DNA of 47,295 nt from positions 1 to 47,295 of the forward strand of contig JAURHM010000023.1 in NCBI GenBank assembly GCA_030833315.1, read 5' to 3'. Position numbers and translations under genes: made by a program. Each line of letters opens with the position of its first letter. Position 1 is the first letter of the stretch. This document shows positions 35,167 through 45,994 of this stretch, in pieces. The DNA comes from Burkholderiales bacterium (lineage in GTDB: Bacteria > Pseudomonadota > Gammaproteobacteria > Burkholderiales > SG8-41). A model generated the notes under the pieces. The model was not told the DNA's origin. It did not search any database and saw nothing but the letters and a program-made list of their open reading frames with translations.

Positions 35167-36324
35167 ATGAAGAAGGTCGGTATCATCGGTTGGCGGGGCA
35201 TGGTGGGTTCTGTACTCGTGGAGCGCATGCGCGCCGAACGTGACTTTGACCTGATTGCGCCCACGTTTTTTTCAACCTCGCAGGCCGGCGGTCACGGGCC
35301 CGATGTCGGCCGTGATACCGGTACCGTTGCGGATGCCAACAGCATTGATGCGTTGTCCAAAATGGACATCCTGATCTCCTGTCAGGGCGGCGATTACACC
35401 AATGCGATTTTCCCCAAGCTGCGTAAAGTGGGCTGGGACGGTTACTGGATTGATGCGGCATCGGCACTGCGTATGGAATCCGATGCGGTGATTATTCTCG
35501 ACCCGGTCAATCGCGAGGTGATTGACACGGCGATGGCCAAAGGCATCAAGAACTATATCGGCGGCAACTGCACGGTCAGCCTGATGCTGATGGCGATGGG
35601 CGGGCTGTTCAAGGCCGGCCTGATCGAGTGGGTGACGGCGATGACCTATCAGGCGGCTTCGGGTGCCGGTGCGGCTAATATGCGTGAGCTGGTTGCACAG
35701 ATGGGGGCCGTGCATGCTGTGGCGAAACCGCTGCTCGACAATCCCTCGTCAGCGATCCTTGAGCTTGATCGTATTGTTGCTGAAACGCTGCGCAAAGGCG
35801 CGGTGCCAACCGAAAACTTCGGTCATCCGCTCGCCGGCAGCCTGCTGCCTTGGATCGACAAGGATCTCGGCAACGGGCAGAGCAAGGAAGAGTGGAAAGG
35901 CATGGCCGAGACCAACAAGATTCTCGGCCGCGAAGTCAATCCGTTGCCGATCGACGGTGTTTGCGTGCGCATCGGCGCGATGCGCTGTCACAGCCAGGCG
36001 CTGACGGTAAAACTGCAGCGTGATGTGCCGCTGGCGGAAATCGAACAATTGCTGGCCAAAGCCAACGACTGGGTCAAGGTCATTCCGAACCAGCGCGAAG
36101 TCTCGCTGCGCGAACTGACGCCGACGGCGGTCACCGGCACCCTGACGGTTCCGGTGGGGCGTCTGCGCAAGCTTCCGATGGGCGGTGAGTATCTATCGGC
36201 CTTTACCGTAGGCGATCAGTTGCTGTGGGGTGCGGCCGAGCCGCTGCGCCGCATGCTGCGCATTGCCCTGGAGTTTGCTGCGGCGCAGCGTTCACCATCG
36301 GCCAAGGTGGCGGCAAGCGCCTGA
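35167..36324 (+). CDS. asd: Aspartate-semialdehyde dehydrogenase
   Basis: NADPH-dependent enzyme of 385 residues that reduces aspartyl phosphate to the semialdehyde, the branch to lysine, threonine and methionine. The nucleotide loop is [14 protein letters not shown]. The catalytic Cys135 is in [10 protein letters not shown], the same number as in E. coli, and [13 protein letters not shown] and GFPLAGS-like [13 protein letters not shown] follow. It has the Gram-negative form. It is followed by 166 bases before fimV. Confidence 0.97.
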   Translation: MKKVGIIGWRGMVGSVLVERMRAERDFDLIAPTFFSTSQAGGHGPDVGRDTGTVADANSIDALSKMDILISCQGGDYTNAIFPKLRKVGWDGYWIDAASALRMESDAVIILDPVNREVIDTAMAKGIKNYIGGNCTVSLMLMAMGGLFKAGLIEWVTAMTYQAASGAGAANMRELVAQMGAVHAVAKPLLDNPSSAILELDRIVAETLRKGAVPTENFGHPLAGSLLPWIDKDLGNGQSKEEWKGMAETNKILGREVNPLPIDGVCVRIGAMRCHSQALTVKLQRDVPLAEIEQLLAKANDWVKVIPNQREVSLRELTPTAVTGTLTVPVGRLRKLPMGGEYLSAFTVGDQLLWGAAEPLRRMLRIALEFAAAQRSPSAKVAASA

Positions 36325-36490
36325 TCCGGTGTTGTTTGTGCCTGTCTGCAAGGTTTTGCGGCACCGGGAAAATGCTGAAATTCCTTTTAGAAATATGTGG
36401 TTGGGTGGCAACATTCGACGTAGCCTTAACTTGCATGGCTATCTGATTGATGCTAACTTTCTTGTCCCATAGAAAAACGATACGGGAGCC

Positions 36491-38941
36491 GTGGTGCGCA
36501 TATTTACTTTAGGTAAAGCGCTGGTTTTGGCGCTGTTGATTGCGCCTGTTTTGGCTCAAGCCGCGGGTTTGGGCCGGCTCACCGTACAGTCAAATATCGG
36601 GCAACCGCTGAACGCGGAAATCGACCTGGTTTCCGTTCGTGGCGATGAGGCTTCCGCCCTGGTGGTCCGTCTGGCTCCTCCTGATGCCTATCAGAAGTCC
36701 AACCTCCAGTACAACAACAGCTTGACAGGCCTCAAGCTCAGCGTCGAGAAACGCGCTGACGGACAGTATTTCATCAAGGTCTCCGGCAACCGCCCGATCA
36801 ACGAGCCTTTCATCGATCTGCTGGTTGAATTGAGCGGTGGTGGCAACAAACTGGTTCGTGAATACACTGCCTTGCTGGATCCGCCGGGATACGGTCAGCA
36901 AATGGCTGCCGCACCGGCGCCTGCTCCCGCACCGGTAACTGCACCGGCTGCATCTCGACCGATCGCTGCCCCTGCAGCTCCAGCGTCTGAACCTGCAGCG
37001 GCGCCAATTGCCGCGCCCTCCAGCAAAGCGGCGGCGCCGGTTGCTTCCGGCGGCAAGGCTCAGGAATACGGCCCGGTTGGCAAGGGCGAGACGCTGGGCA
37101 AAATTGCCGCCAGCCTCAAGCCCCGGGGCGTTTCGCTCGAGCAAATGCTGGTCGGTCTTTATCGCAGTAATCCCGATGCTTTCATCCGCAACAACATGAA
37201 TCTGGTGAAGTCCGGCAAGATTTTGCGGGTCCCGGACGCGCAGGAACTGTCGGCCATTACCCAAGGTGAAGCCGCCAAGGAAGTTCGCACGCAGGTTGCC
37301 GACTGGCGCGCCTACAGTGGCCGTGTCGCGGACAAGGTGGGTATTGCTCCCGAAGGCGGCAGCACGGCCCGCGGTCGTCTCACGACCAAGGTGGATGACT
37401 CCGCGGCCTCTGCTTCGAAAGATGTCGTCAAGCTTTCCAAAGGCGAACCGGGCAAGGGCGGTAAAGCGCTGACCGGTGATGCCAGGGCGCGCGCGATGCA
37501 GGAAGAACTGGTCGCCCGCAACAAGGAGCTGGCGGAAGCCAACGAGCGCATTGCGCAGCTCGAAAAAACCATCAAGGACACGCAGAAGCTGGCTGAACTG
37601 AAGAGCCCGGGTATGGCCGCTGCGCAGCAGAAAGCAGAAGCCGCAAAAGCCAAGTCCGAACCGGTCAAACCCGAAGCCAAGCCGGAACCCGTAAAAACTG
37701 AAGCGGCAAAGCCGGCAGAGCCGGTGAAAGCCGAAGCCGCGCCCGAAGCCAAGCTGGCACCGAAACCCGCGCCCGAAGCCAAGCTGGCACCGAAACCCGC
37801 GCCCAAGCCTGTTGTGCCACCGCCCCCGCCGCCCGAGCCCGAGCTGATGGATACGGTGATGGAAAATCTGCCGATCATCGGCGGTGGTCTGGGGGTACTG
37901 GTGTTGGGTGGTCTGGGCTTTGCGGCGATGCGTCGCCGTCGTGCCCGCTCAAAGGATAACGATGATATTGAACCGGTGATGCCGGCGATGGCTGCTGCTG
38001 CCGCAACAGCTGCTGCTGCGGATGAACCGGCAGAGGCCACCGGAGTCGCTGGGCCCGCAGTGGATGATGTGGATCCGCTTGCAGAAGCCGAGGTTTACAT
38101 CGCTTACGGCCGTGACGGACAGGCTGAAGAAATCCTCAAGGAAGCGATGGCGAGAGACCCGGTCCGCGAGGATGTACAAGTCAAGCTGGCTGAAGTCTAT
38201 GCGGCCCGTAAAGATGCCACATCGTTCGGTGATGTGGCTGCGTCAATCAATGCTTTGACCGGTGGTGCCGGTGACAATTGGCTCAAGGTTGCCGCTCTGG
38301 GTTACGCGTTGGATCCGGCGAATCCGTTGTATGAGGCCGGCAAGGGTATGGCACCGGTTGAAACCGGCAACGATGCCGCGCTGGGTACCGATCTCGACTT
38401 CGACCTCGGCGGCGATGTGGCAGCCACTCCCGATATCGCACTGGATGCGGATTCGGCTGTACAGGCGACGGAACTGGCCGGCATGCATGAAATGGCAGCG
38501 GCAGCTGACGCCGGGGTGCCACCGTCGGAATCGTCAGGGCTGATGATGCCGGACTTCAATCTCGATGCGCTGGCACCGGCTGCAGCTTCCAATGAGCCGG
38601 CTTCGATCGACTTCAATATCGACCTGCCGCCGCTGGATATGCCTGCGCCTGAGGCACCTGCCCAAGCGCCGGCTGCACCGGCTGCTGATGCCGGACTGGA
38701 CTTCAAGATTGATGTCGGCGATCTCAACATCAATCTTGACGACACTTCGACCCAGGCTGCACCTTCTTCGGCCGCCAAGGACGGGCATTGGTATGATGTC
38801 CAGCAGAAATTCGATCTGGCCAAGGCGTACCAGGAAATGGACGATAACGATGGTGCGCGGGAAATCCTGCAGGAAGTCATCAAGGAAGGCGATCCCGAGC
38901 AGCAGGACCAGGCGCAGAAACTGCTCAATTCACTCGGTTAG
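36491..38941 (+). CDS. fimV: FimV/HubP-type polar and pilus-assembly protein
   Basis: Inner-membrane protein of 816 residues with the FimV layout. It has a signal peptide (LVLALLIAPVLAQAAG), a conserved N-terminal region (LGRLTVQSNIGQPLNAEIDL), a Pro/Ala linker, and a LysM-like peptidoglycan-binding part near 195-245. Next are a coiled coil near 340-375, a Lys/Pro/Glu repeat linker, one membrane segment near 460-480, TPR-like cytosolic repeats, and the C-terminal FimV motif (FDLAKAYQEMDDNDGAREIL). It starts with GTG after GGGAG; a second GTG follows at once. In other bacteria it organises the cell pole and type IV pili. Confidence 0.92.
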   Translation: MVRIFTLGKALVLALLIAPVLAQAAGLGRLTVQSNIGQPLNAEIDLVSVRGDEASALVVRLAPPDAYQKSNLQYNNSLTGLKLSVEKRADGQYFIKVSGNRPINEPFIDLLVELSGGGNKLVREYTALLDPPGYGQQMAAAPAPAPAPVTAPAASRPIAAPAAPASEPAAAPIAAPSSKAAAPVASGGKAQEYGPVGKGETLGKIAASLKPRGVSLEQMLVGLYRSNPDAFIRNNMNLVKSGKILRVPDAQELSAITQGEAAKEVRTQVADWRAYSGRVADKVGIAPEGGSTARGRLTTKVDDSAASASKDVVKLSKGEPGKGGKALTGDARARAMQEELVARNKELAEANERIAQLEKTIKDTQKLAELKSPGMAAAQQKAEAAKAKSEPVKPEAKPEPVKTEAAKPAEPVKAEAAPEAKLAPKPAPEAKLAPKPAPKPVVPPPPPPEPELMDTVMENLPIIGGGLGVLVLGGLGFAAMRRRRARSKDNDDIEPVMPAMAAAAATAAAADEPAEATGVAGPAVDDVDPLAEAEVYIAYGRDGQAEEILKEAMARDPVREDVQVKLAEVYAARKDATSFGDVAASINALTGGAGDNWLKVAALGYALDPANPLYEAGKGMAPVETGNDAALGTDLDFDLGGDVAATPDIALDADSAVQATELAGMHEMAAAADAGVPPSESSGLMMPDFNLDALAPAAASNEPASIDFNIDLPPLDMPAPEAPAQAPAAPAADAGLDFKIDVGDLNINLDDTSTQAAPSSAAKDGHWYDVQQKFDLAKAYQEMDDNDGAREILQEVIKEGDPEQQDQAQKLLNSLG
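37741..37804 (+). repeat. Tandem 30-base repeat in fimV linker
   Basis: Two perfect copies of a 30-base unit (37741-37770 and 37771-37800) are followed by the first four bases of a third. They encode PEAKLAPKPA twice. The unit is in the Lys/Pro/Glu-rich segment between the coiled coil and the membrane segment, where copy number could change without breaking the frame. Confidence 0.9.
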
Positions 38942-38965
38942 CCTGCAGGTCGTGGCACTATCAAC

Positions 38966-39001
38966 AACCGCGGCAGTGCTCCTGCCGCGGTTTCTTTTTT
39001 T
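38966..39001 (+). terminator. Intrinsic terminator after fimV
   Basis: A perfect 11-base-pair stem (AACCGCGGCAG at 38966-38976 with CTGCCGCGGTT at 38982-38992) with a five-base loop is followed by a T-rich tract. It sits 25 bases after the fimV stop and ends before truA, so it marks the end of the asd/fimV transcript. truA must be read by read-through or from its own promoter. Confidence 0.88.
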
Positions 39002-39032
39002 CAGGCGCGTGAAACGCGCGGGAGCGTAGGCC

Positions 39033-39830
39033 TTGCGACTGGCTCTGGGCATTGAATACGACGGCAGAGAGTTTTGCGGCTGGCAGACCCAGCCCGCGGG
39101 CTGTGCCGTGCAGGACTGTTTGGAAGCGGCTTGTGCGAGCATTGCCGGCGTGCCGGTGAGTACCATCTGCGCAGGTCGCACCGATGCCGGTGTGCATGCG
39201 CTGGGACAGGTCGTGCATTTCGACTGCACTGTTGAGCGGCCTGCCAGCGCCTGGGTGCGCGGTGTCAATGCGCTGCTGCCCCCTTCCGTAGCAGTGACCT
39301 GGGCGCAGCCTGTCAGTGATGATTTTCATGCCCGCTTTTCCGCGCTTACGCGGTCGTATCGTTACGTGCTGCTGAACGACGCTGTCCGCCCCGCCGCGGA
39401 TCAGGGGCGGGTGGGCTGGTTTCACAGTCCGCTGGATGTGGATACGATGAAAACGGCGGCAGTCAATCTGCTTGGTGAGCATGATTTCACGGCGTTTCGC
39501 TCGGCAGAGTGTCAGGCGCGGTCGCCGGTACGTACAATGCATGCGGTTTCGGTCGTGGCCAACGGCCCCTATGTCTTTTTTGAATTCACGGCCAACGCGT
39601 TTTTGCATCACATGATTCGTAATATTGTCGGCAGCCTGGTTTATGTCGGCAAAGGTAAACATCCGCCGCAGTGGATTGCGGAGTTGCTGCAGGGCCGCGA
39701 CCGTACCCGTGCGGCGCCGACTTTTGATGCCTCCGGTCTTTATTTGCTGAACGTCGAATACGATAGTAAATGGGGTTTGACGGCGCCGCGCCTGCGCGGC
39801 CCCAGGCTGGCCCATGCAACGGTGGAATGA
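39033..39830 (+). CDS. truA: tRNA pseudouridine(38-40) synthase
   Basis: Modifies uridines 38-40 of tRNA anticodon stems, 265 residues. It begins MRLALGIEYDGREFCGWQ, which fits family starts and so supports the rare TTG start at 39033, with GGGAGCG upstream. The catalytic Asp is in GRTDAGVHALGQV. FHARFSALTRSYRYVLLN and HHMIRNIVGSLVYVGKGK are also family motifs. It begins just after the fimV terminator and is followed by trpF after 18 bases, so it likely leads the trp-acc transcript. Confidence 0.95.
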   Translation: MRLALGIEYDGREFCGWQTQPAGCAVQDCLEAACASIAGVPVSTICAGRTDAGVHALGQVVHFDCTVERPASAWVRGVNALLPPSVAVTWAQPVSDDFHARFSALTRSYRYVLLNDAVRPAADQGRVGWFHSPLDVDTMKTAAVNLLGEHDFTAFRSAECQARSPVRTMHAVSVVANGPYVFFEFTANAFLHHMIRNIVGSLVYVGKGKHPPQWIAELLQGRDRTRAAPTFDASGLYLLNVEYDSKWGLTAPRLRGPRLAHATVE

Positions 39831-39848
39831 CATGAACGGTGGAACGGT

Positions 39849-40472
39849 ATGAATACCCGCGTGAAAATCTGCGGAATTACCCGTGTCCAGGACGGACTCG
39901 ACGCGGTTCGTTTTGGGGCGCATGCGATCGGTCTGGTGTTCTATGCTCCAAGTCCTCGTGCTGTGACGCCGGACCAGGCACGTGCCATTGTGGATGCCTT
40001 GCCACCTTTTGTGACAGCCGTTGGCCTTTTCGTCAACGCGGATGCTGAGGCCGTAAGGGCGACGCTGGCCACCGTACCGCTGCAACTGTTGCAGTTCCAT
40101 GGCGATGAAACACCGGAATACTGCGCCGCCCTCGGAGTGCCTTACCTGAAGGCCATCCGGGTGAGACCGGGAGTCGATTTGTTACAATACGCACAGCAGT
40201 TCCATGGTGCGCGGGGTCTGTTGCTGGATGCCTATGTCCAAGGGGTACGCGGCGGAACCGGTGCCACGTTTGACTGGACGCTGATTCCGAATTCACTGCC
40301 TTTGCCTGTCGTGCTTTCCGGCGGTCTGGATGCGGACAATGTCGGGGCGGCAGTGCGGGCAGTGCGTCCATGGGCGGTGGACGTTTCCAGCGGCGTGGAG
40401 TCGGCGAAGGGCATCAAGGATGCCGCCAAAATTGAGGCTTTCATGAACGGAGTACGCAATGCAGGTGTATGA
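39849..40472 (+). CDS. trpF: Phosphoribosylanthranilate isomerase
   Basis: TIM-barrel enzyme of 207 residues for the third step of tryptophan synthesis. The general base Cys8 is in KICGITR, and the acid Asp178 is in [26 protein letters not shown] and [20 protein letters not shown] are family regions. It overlaps trpB by 14 bases, which suggests translational coupling. Stand-alone trpF next to trpBA is usual in betaproteobacteria. Confidence 0.96.
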   Translation: MNTRVKICGITRVQDGLDAVRFGAHAIGLVFYAPSPRAVTPDQARAIVDALPPFVTAVGLFVNADAEAVRATLATVPLQLLQFHGDETPEYCAALGVPYLKAIRVRPGVDLLQYAQQFHGARGLLLDAYVQGVRGGTGATFDWTLIPNSLPLPVVLSGGLDADNVGAAVRAVRPWAVDVSSGVESAKGIKDAAKIEAFMNGVRNAGV

Positions 40473-41658
40473 CTTGCCGGATGCCAAGGGCCATTTCGGA
40501 CCTTATGGTGGCGTGTTCGTTTCAGAGACCCTGATCTCCGCGCTGGAGGATCTAAAAGCGGCCTATGCTCGCTTCAAGGACGATCCGACTTTCAAGGCGG
40601 AGTTCGCCTATGAACTCAAGCATTACGTTGGTCGCCCTAGCCCGATTTATCATGCCCGCCGCTGGTCAGAACATTTCGGCGGCGCGCAGGTGTATCTGAA
40701 GCGCGAAGACCTCAACCACACCGGTGCGCACAAGATCAACAACGTGATCGGCCAAGCTCTGCTGGCGCGCCATCTTGGCAAGCCGCGGGTGATCGCTGAA
40801 ACCGGTGCAGGGCAGCATGGCGTCGCTACGGCGACGATCGCCGCCCGCTACGGCATGGAGTGTGTGGTCTATATGGGATCCGAGGACGTCAAGCGCCAGG
40901 CGCAGAACGTCTACCGGATGAAGTTGCTGGGTGCGACGGTGGTCCCGGTGGAATCGGGATCAAAGACCTTGAAGGATGCGCTCAACGAAGCAATGCGCGA
41001 CTGGGTGACCAATGTCGAAAACACCTTCTACATCATCGGCACGGTAGCCGGACCACATCCTTATCCGATGATGGTACGCGATTTCCAGTCGGTGATCGGC
41101 CTCGAAGCGCGCGAGCAGATGCCGGAAATGATTGGCCGCCAGCCCGATGCCGTGCTGGCCTGTGTCGGCGGCGGCTCCAACGCGATCGGCATTTTCCATC
41201 CCTATATCGAACACGAGAATGTGCGGTTGATCGGCGTTGAGGCTGCAGGTTATGGCTTGGAAACCGGTAAACACTCGGCAACGCTTTGCGCCGGCCGCTC
41301 CGGCGTGCTGCACGGCAACCGCACTTACCTGCTGCAGGATGATAACGGCCAGATCATCGAGACCCATTCAATTTCGGCCGGACTTGATTATCCTGGTGTC
41401 GGGCCTGAACACGCCTGGCTGAAGGACAGTGGTCGTGCCGAGTATGTTGCGGTTACTGACGATGAAGCGCTTGAAGCCTTCCATAAACTGTGCCGTCTTG
41501 AAGGCATCATTCCGGCACTGGAATCCAGTCATGCACTGGCTTATGCTGCAAAACTCGCGCCGCGCATGCGCAAGGACCAGATTCTGCTGATCAACCTGTC
41601 CGGCCGTGGCGACAAGGACATGCATACCGTTGCCGAAAAGTCCGGGCTGAAGTTCTGA
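40459..41658 (+). CDS. trpB: Tryptophan synthase beta chain
   Basis: PLP enzyme of 399 residues that joins indole and serine. PLP lysine is Lys92 in [35 protein letters not shown] and ESSHALAYA are active-site motifs of TrpB1. It opens [21 protein letters not shown]. It overlaps trpF, and trpA starts 29 bases after it. The beta chain pairs with TrpA to channel indole. Confidence 0.97.
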   Translation: MQVYDLPDAKGHFGPYGGVFVSETLISALEDLKAAYARFKDDPTFKAEFAYELKHYVGRPSPIYHARRWSEHFGGAQVYLKREDLNHTGAHKINNVIGQALLARHLGKPRVIAETGAGQHGVATATIAARYGMECVVYMGSEDVKRQAQNVYRMKLLGATVVPVESGSKTLKDALNEAMRDWVTNVENTFYIIGTVAGPHPYPMMVRDFQSVIGLEAREQMPEMIGRQPDAVLACVGGGSNAIGIFHPYIEHENVRLIGVEAAGYGLETGKHSATLCAGRSGVLHGNRTYLLQDDNGQIIETHSISAGLDYPGVGPEHAWLKDSGRAEYVAVTDDEALEAFHKLCRLEGIIPALESSHALAYAAKLAPRMRKDQILLINLSGRGDKDMHTVAEKSGLKF

Positions 41659-41687
41659 TTAGTAACCTTCGACCAAGAAACCCTGCG

Positions 41688-42494
41688 ATGTCGCGTATTG
41701 CTGCCAGATTCGAACGTCTCAAAAAAGAAGGCCGCAAGGCCCTGATTCCTTTTTTCACCGCAGGCGATCCTGATCGCGCCAGCTGTGTGCCGCTGATGCA
41801 TGCGCTGGTGGCCGGCGGCGCCGATGTGATCGAACTCGGTGTGCCGTTTTCCGATCCGATGGCCGATGGTCCTGTCATCCAGCGTTCTAGCGAGCGCGCA
41901 TTGCTTCACGGCGTGTCGCTTCACGATGTGATCAACTGGGTTGCCGAGTTCCGCAAAACCGATACCGAAACGCCTGTCGTGCTGATGGGTTATGCCAATC
42001 CGATCGAATCCATGGGTCTTGAGGTTTTTGCAAAGGCTGCCAAGGCGGCTGGTGTCGACGGCACGCTGGTCGTCGATTACCCGCCGGAAGAGGCCGAAGC
42101 GCTGGTGTCCACGCTGGATCGTGCCGGACTTGAGACCATATTTTTGCTTTCGCCGACGACTTCGGATTCAAGGCTCAAGCAGGTGGCGGAATTGGGGCGC
42201 GGCTATTTATATTACGTTTCACTGAAGGGCGTCACCGGCGCGGCTAATATCGATATTGCCGATGTGGCAAAGCGTCTCGAGCGCATCCGCAGCTTTACCC
42301 GATTGCCGATTGGCGTGGGCTTCGGTATCCGTGACGGCAAGACAGCGCATTCGATTTCGCAGCTTGCCGATGCAGTGGTGATCGGCAGCCGTCTGGTTCA
42401 GGAAGTTGAAGCTTTCCCGAAGGATGCGCCGGATAAAGTGCGTACTTTCATGGCTGATATTCGTGCCGCTATGGACGCTGGAGTGAAGGGGTGA
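41688..42494 (+). CDS. trpA: Tryptophan synthase alpha chain
   Basis: TIM-barrel subunit of 268 residues that releases indole from indole-glycerol phosphate. The catalytic residues are Glu49 and Asp60 in [14 protein letters not shown], the standard numbers. FEDILSPTT-type [12 protein letters not shown] and GVGFGIRDG follow. The stop overlaps the accD GTG start (GTGA), linking the two genes. Confidence 0.97.
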   Translation: MSRIAARFERLKKEGRKALIPFFTAGDPDRASCVPLMHALVAGGADVIELGVPFSDPMADGPVIQRSSERALLHGVSLHDVINWVAEFRKTDTETPVVLMGYANPIESMGLEVFAKAAKAAGVDGTLVVDYPPEEAEALVSTLDRAGLETIFLLSPTTSDSRLKQVAELGRGYLYYVSLKGVTGAANIDIADVAKRLERIRSFTRLPIGVGFGIRDGKTAHSISQLADAVVIGSRLVQEVEAFPKDAPDKVRTFMADIRAAMDAGVKG

Positions 42495-43363
42495 GTAGTT
42501 GGCTGCAGAAACTGCTGCCGCCGCGCATCAAGCGTGATTCCGGCGTCCCGAAAAAGGCCGTTCCCGAAGGGCTCTGGAGTAAATGCGATTCCTGTGAGGC
42601 AGTGCTCTATCGCACTGACCTTGAGAAAAATCTGTTCGTCTGCCCCAAGTGCAGCCACCACAACCGCGTCTCCGCGCGTGAGCGCCTCGACTGGCTGCTC
42701 GACATGGAGGGGCGTTACGAAATCGGTGTTGAGGTCACGCCGGTGGACAGTCTGAAGTTCCGCGACAGCAAGCGTTATCCCGACCGCCTGGCCGCTGCGC
42801 GCGCCGATACCGGCGAAGAAGATGCGCTGGTGGTGATGCAGGGCGCCATCAAGGAAATCCAAGTGGTCACTGCCGCCTTTGAATTCGGTTTTCTAGGCGG
42901 CTCGATGGGGTCGGTGGTCGGCGAGCGTTTCGTACGCGGCGTGCAGGTCTGTGAAGAGCAGCGGCTGCCTTTCATCTGTTTCACTGCAACTGGCGGTGCG
43001 CGCATGCAGGAAGGCCTGTTCTCGCTGATGCAGATGGCGAAGACCTGCGCAGCATTGACCCGGCTCGCGGACGAGCGTCTGCCGTTCATTTCGGTGCTGA
43101 CCGACCCGACCATGGGTGGCGTATCCGCCAGTTTTGCGATGATCGGCGATGTGGTTGTGGCTGAACCCAATGCGCTGATCGGTTTTGCCGGTCCGCGGGT
43201 GATCGAGCAGACCGTGCGCGAAACCCTGCCTGAAGGTTTCCAGCGCGCCGAGTTCCTGATGCAGAAGGGCGCGCTCGACATGATCGTCGACCGCCGGCAG
43301 ATGCGCGATACGCTGGCGCGGCTGCTGACGCTGCTGATGAGGCAGCCGGCGCCGTCAGCCTGA
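42491..43363 (+). CDS. accD: Acetyl-CoA carboxylase carboxyltransferase beta subunit
   Basis: Subunit of 290 residues for malonyl-CoA production in fatty acid synthesis. It has the N-terminal zinc ribbon ([13 protein letters not shown], then [11 protein letters not shown]) and the crotonase-like core with [21 protein letters not shown] and [17 protein letters not shown]. It starts with GTG overlapping the trpA stop. The order trpA-accD-folC is a known proteobacterial arrangement. Confidence 0.97.
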   Translation: MSSWLQKLLPPRIKRDSGVPKKAVPEGLWSKCDSCEAVLYRTDLEKNLFVCPKCSHHNRVSARERLDWLLDMEGRYEIGVEVTPVDSLKFRDSKRYPDRLAAARADTGEEDALVVMQGAIKEIQVVTAAFEFGFLGGSMGSVVGERFVRGVQVCEEQRLPFICFTATGGARMQEGLFSLMQMAKTCAALTRLADERLPFISVLTDPTMGGVSASFAMIGDVVVAEPNALIGFAGPRVIEQTVRETLPEGFQRAEFLMQKGALDMIVDRRQMRDTLARLLTLLMRQPAPSA

Positions 43364-43411
43364 CGTCGAACCTCCGGCGCTCAAAGGCCCGGAGCGCATC
43401 AAGCCGCTGAC

Positions 43412-44692
43412 ATGACAAATCCGGTAACACTGTCCGACTGGCTCGGATACATCGAGCGCCAGCACCCGCAGAGCATCGCGATGGGGCTGGATCGCGTCAA
43501 TGTGGTTCGCGAAGCGCTGCGGCTCAAACCGGTATTTCCGCTGATCACCGTCGGCGGCACCAACGGCAAGGGATCGGCCTGCCGGTTTCTTGAATCCATT
43601 CTGACGCATGCCGGTTATCGCGCCGGTGTTTATACCTCGCCGCATCTGCTGCATTACAACGAGCGGGTACGGATCGCCGGTCGTGATGCGGATGACGCCG
43701 ATCTGGTCCGCGCTTTTGCCGCGGTTGAGCAGGCGCGTGTCGCTACCGGCGTGGCGCTGACCTATTTCGAGTTCGGTACGCTGGCGGCGGTCTGGTTGTT
43801 TGCAGAACGCAAAGTCGATGTTGCCGTTCTGGAGGTCGGCCTCGGCGGCCGCCTCGACGCCGTGAATGCCTTTGATGCTGATGTGGCGCTGCTGATGAGC
43901 ATCGGCCTCGACCATATGGAATACCTGGGTGACACGCGCGAGGCCATTGGCGCCGAGAAGGCGCCGATATTCCGTGCGGGGCGTCCGGCGATCTGCGCCG
44001 ATCCCGAACCGCCGGCCTCGGTGCTGCACTACGCGTCGGCCATTGGCGCTGAATTGCTGCTGATCGGGCGTGATTTCAGTTATGAAATGCAGCAACAGCA
44101 ATGGCGTTACCGCGGCCCGGGCAGCAACCGTCATGGTCTGCCACCGCCGGCCTTGCGCGGCACTTTCCAACTCGCCAATGCCAGCGCCTGCATTGCGGCG
44201 CTGGATGCGGTACGCGAACGCATTCCCGTCAGCGCCGGCGATATCCGCGCGGGGCTGGTTTCCGTTGAAAATCCCGGAAGGTTTCAGGTGCTGCCGGGGA
44301 GGCCTGCAGTGATTCTGGATGTTGCCCACAATCCGCATGCGGCTGAGGCGCTGGCGTTGAATCTGGTGCAGATGACGGGCTATCGAGAGACGATTGCGGT
44401 GTTTTCGATGCTCAAGGACAAGGATGTCGCGGGCGTCGTGCGCTTGCTCCGTGGCCATATTGATCACTGGCTGGTCGCGCCGCTGGATGGCCCGCGGGGC
44501 ATGAGTGCCGGTGAGCTGGCGCAATGTCTGCGTGATGCCAGTGTCAATGGCGACGTCACAACGTGCATAAACATTGAAGAAGCCTGTGATCGTGCGTACC
44601 GGAAGGCCGGAGATGGTGATAGAATTTTGGCCTTCGGATCGTTTCTTACCGTAGCCGCAGCGATGACCGCATTCCGCAATCGCCGGCCATAG
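43412..44692 (+). CDS. folC: Folylpolyglutamate synthase/dihydrofolate synthase
   Basis: ATP-dependent ligase of 426 residues that adds glutamate to dihydropteroate and folates. The P-loop is VGGTNGKGSACRFLE, the nucleotide-binding Lys and metal residues are nearby, and YTSPHLLHYNERVRI, EVGLGGRLDAVNAFD and LDVAHNPHAAEAL are family motifs. The frame starts at ATG 43412, 48 bases after accD. With folA and thyA it serves the folate pool. Confidence 0.95.
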   Translation: MTNPVTLSDWLGYIERQHPQSIAMGLDRVNVVREALRLKPVFPLITVGGTNGKGSACRFLESILTHAGYRAGVYTSPHLLHYNERVRIAGRDADDADLVRAFAAVEQARVATGVALTYFEFGTLAAVWLFAERKVDVAVLEVGLGGRLDAVNAFDADVALLMSIGLDHMEYLGDTREAIGAEKAPIFRAGRPAICADPEPPASVLHYASAIGAELLLIGRDFSYEMQQQQWRYRGPGSNRHGLPPPALRGTFQLANASACIAALDAVRERIPVSAGDIRAGLVSVENPGRFQVLPGRPAVILDVAHNPHAAEALALNLVQMTGYRETIAVFSMLKDKDVAGVVRLLRGHIDHWLVAPLDGPRGMSAGELAQCLRDASVNGDVTTCINIEEACDRAYRKAGDGDRILAFGSFLTVAAAMTAFRNRRP

Positions 44693-44742
44693 TAAAAATC
44701 GTTATTAATCAATAAGTTACTTCGTTTACTGCGTATCAAAGC

Positions 44743-45489
44743 ATGGCGAGAAACGTTAGCGACGAAGAACTCCAGCTGAAAAAGCGCGCACGCCGCCGTC
44801 TGGTGGGTGCGATCGTTCTGGTCACTGCTGTGGCCGTTGTCCTGCCGATGGTTCTGGATTCCGAGCCCAAGCCGGTCAATCAGAATATCAATATCCAGAT
44901 TCCTTCGCCCGATGCCGGTGTTTTGTCCGCGTCTCCGACGCCTTTGAAGCCGGTTGACCCTGCGGCTGCGCTGAAGGCTGAAACCAAACACGAAGCGGCA
45001 TCTGCACCTGCGGCCCCGGTCAAGGAAGCCAAGTCCGAAACAGTGGTTGCTGCCAAATCTGAAGTGAAGGCGGAAGCGAAACCAGAAGTCAAAGCGGAAG
45101 CCAAGCCGCCAGAACTGAAACCGGAAGTGAAAGCCGAGCCCAAGTCGGAGCCGAAAGTGGAGCCCAAGGCCGAAGCGAAAGCGGAAACGCCTGCCAAAAC
45201 GGTGACCAAGGCCGAGCCTGCGAAGGCCAAGGACAGCAAGGAAAAACCCAAAGCGGCGACCGGCGGATTCGTGATCCAGGTTGCAGCGCTCGCCGATACC
45301 GCCAAAGCCAAGGAAATGCAGGCGAAGATCGCCGGTGGCGGACTGAAGGCGTACACTGAAGTGGTGCAGACTGCTAAGGGACCGGTGACGCGGGTGCGTG
45401 TCGGCCCCTACAACAGCCGTGAAGGCGCAGAGAAGGCGCGTTCGCAACTGCAGAAGCTGCAGCTCGACGGCAAGGTTGTACCCCGGTAA
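44743..45489 (+). CDS. SPOR-domain membrane protein, DedD-like
   Basis: Protein of 248 residues with a short basic N-terminus and one membrane segment (about 21-40, VGAIVLVTAVAVVLPMVL). A long Lys/Glu/Ala/Pro-rich linker follows, then a C-terminal SPOR domain (from about 178: GGFVIQVAALADTAKAKEMQ, VRVGPYNSREGAEKARSQL). SPOR domains bind denuded septal peptidoglycan, so a role in cell division is likely. The position between folC and cvpA matches DedD in other proteobacteria. Confidence 0.88.
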   Translation: MARNVSDEELQLKKRARRRLVGAIVLVTAVAVVLPMVLDSEPKPVNQNINIQIPSPDAGVLSASPTPLKPVDPAAALKAETKHEAASAPAAPVKEAKSETVVAAKSEVKAEAKPEVKAEAKPPELKPEVKAEPKSEPKVEPKAEAKAETPAKTVTKAEPAKAKDSKEKPKAATGGFVIQVAALADTAKAKEMQAKIAGGGLKAYTEVVQTAKGPVTRVRVGPYNSREGAEKARSQLQKLQLDGKVVPR

Positions 45490-45491
45490 CG

Positions 45492-45983
45492 ATGACGCTG
45501 ATCGACTATGTGGTGCTTGCCATCGTCGGTTTCTCGGTTTTGCTCAGTGTCCTCCGCGGTTTTGTCCGTGAACTGCTTGCCCTTGCAGCCTGGGCGGTCG
45601 CATTTATTGTCGCGCGGCTGTTCGGCGGTGACCTCGCCGCGATCATGCCGGCGGAAATCCCCGGAGAGGAACTGCGCTGGCTTGCCGGTTTTGTCACGTT
45701 GTTCCTGTCGGTGCTGCTGGTGATGGGCCTGATTGCCGTGTCGGCCTCGCAATTGATCAAAAGCGCGGGGCTAAGTGTGGAAGACCGTTTGCTTGGGGTA
45801 GTGTTCGGCGTAGTGCGTGGCGCGGCCGTGGTAATTGCTCTGGCGCTGGTGGCCGGCGCCACGTCGCTGCCCCAACAGCCGGTGTGGCGTGAAGCTGCGC
45901 TGCGGCCACTGCTGGAACTGGTTGCATCGGGCGTCAAAGGTTGGCTGCCGCCGGCCCTGGCGCAACATATCAAGTACGGCTGA
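45492..45983 (+). CDS. cvpA: CvpA family protein
   Basis: Integral inner-membrane protein of 163 residues. It begins [34 protein letters not shown], a typical CvpA opening with the first membrane segment. Three further hydrophobic stretches follow, with the family [19 protein letters not shown]. It starts two bases after the SPOR-gene stop and ends 11 before purF. CvpA is linked to colicin V production and to envelope stress; its precise role is unresolved. Confidence 0.93.
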   Translation: MTLIDYVVLAIVGFSVLLSVLRGFVRELLALAAWAVAFIVARLFGGDLAAIMPAEIPGEELRWLAGFVTLFLSVLLVMGLIAVSASQLIKSAGLSVEDRLLGVVFGVVRGAAVVIALALVAGATSLPQQPVWREAALRPLLELVASGVKGWLPPALAQHIKYG

Positions 45984-45994
45984 GGAAACGCGCC

